Below are positions 6,570-6,702 of a stretch of 6,702 nucleotides of DNA, piece by piece (positions within the stretch are counted from its first letter, which is position 1; every line of letters begins with the position of its first letter). The translations under genes were made by a program, and so were the position numbers. The DNA comes from Bacteroides sp. UBA939 (GTDB lineage Bacteria; Bacteroidota; Bacteroidia; Bacteroidales; Bacteroidaceae): positions 1 to 6,702 of the forward strand of contig NZ_DBDF01000011.1 in the NCBI RefSeq assembly GCF_002293435.1. The letters are read 5' to 3'. The notes under the pieces were generated by a model. The model saw only the letters and a list, made by a program, of their open reading frames with translations. It was not told the DNA's origin and did not search any database.

Positions 6570-6702
6570 CACCGGAAAGGAATAGAAGCACTGTAACAAT
6601 AATTAAACAGGGCGAGCGCATCAAAATGAATATATAAAGTGTATAGGAATAAGCTAAATGATTAGCGAAGCCGATGATTATCAAAACTATCTCTATTCTC
6701 CT
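6541..6702 (-). CDS. Possible C-terminal fragment of a membrane protein (partial, runs off the right edge)
   Basis: From the window edge to a TGA at 6541-6543 one minus-strand frame is open for 53 codons. The peptide is strongly hydrophobic with two likely membrane helices: one around IEIVLIIIGFANHLAYSY and one around CLIIVTVLLFLSGVSALFLL, separated by a short loop with MRSP. It would be convergent with queH and overlap its last 29 bp. I do not recognise the family. The region is A/T-rich, where antisense codons readily give hydrophobic residues, so a chance open frame is quite possible. If it is not a gene, 6570-6702 is a 133-bp spacer in which I see nothing else definite. Confidence 0.4.
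   Translation of the reverse strand, partial: RRIEIVLIIIGFANHLAYSYTLYIFILMRSPCLIIVTVLLFLSGVSALFLLAY

Overview
The window looks like a chromosomal segment of a Bacteroides-type gut Bacteroidota. Supporting signs are two lipoprotein glycoside hydrolases with Bacteroidota-style lipoboxes, start codons preceded by A/T-rich tracts instead of Shine-Dalgarno sites, TAnnTTTG -7 promoter boxes, a membrane-anchored regulator of a type found beside polysaccharide-utilisation genes, and family-level resemblance of the proteins. No rRNA, tRNA, CRISPR array or transposase gene was seen.

Layout. Positions 1-168 hold a gene-free, dyad-rich element bounded by 14-bp perfect inverted repeats; short direct repeats follow and run into the end of the first gene. 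On the minus strand, reading right to left, lie a membrane-bound TPR/HTH regulator (4726-3134), a 187-bp regulatory gap with a strong palindrome and a -7 box, a GH30 lipoprotein (2946-1477) and, 28 bp further on, a GH5 lipoprotein (1448-192). On the plus strand, transcribed divergently from the regulator, are a polytopic DUF5009/HGSNAT-like membrane protein (4791-5975) and, 18 bp later, a QueH-type epoxyqueuosine reductase (5994-6569). At the right edge an open minus-strand frame (6541-6702) may be the C-terminus of a further membrane protein, convergent with queH.

How the genes may work together (inference). GH30 and GH5 form a two-gene operon of exported lipoprotein glycanases. The GH30 sequence resembles the Bacteroides GH30_3 endo-beta-1,6-glucanases, so a fungal or yeast beta-glucan is a reasonable substrate guess. 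The regulator, with a predicted sensory N-terminal part, one membrane helix and a cytoplasmic C-terminal HTH, is placed to sense a glycan product and control the operon from the palindrome upstream of the GH30 gene. No SusC/SusD pair is present here, so the locus is either a minimal locus or relies on transporters elsewhere. The acyltransferase-like protein shares a compact divergent promoter with the regulator, but a functional link is unproven. QueH is a tRNA-modification gene and is probably unrelated to glycan use.

Most of the window is ordinary Bacteroides accessory metabolism. The items most worth a second look are the operator-like palindrome, the mirror-image divergent promoter and the foldback element at the left edge.
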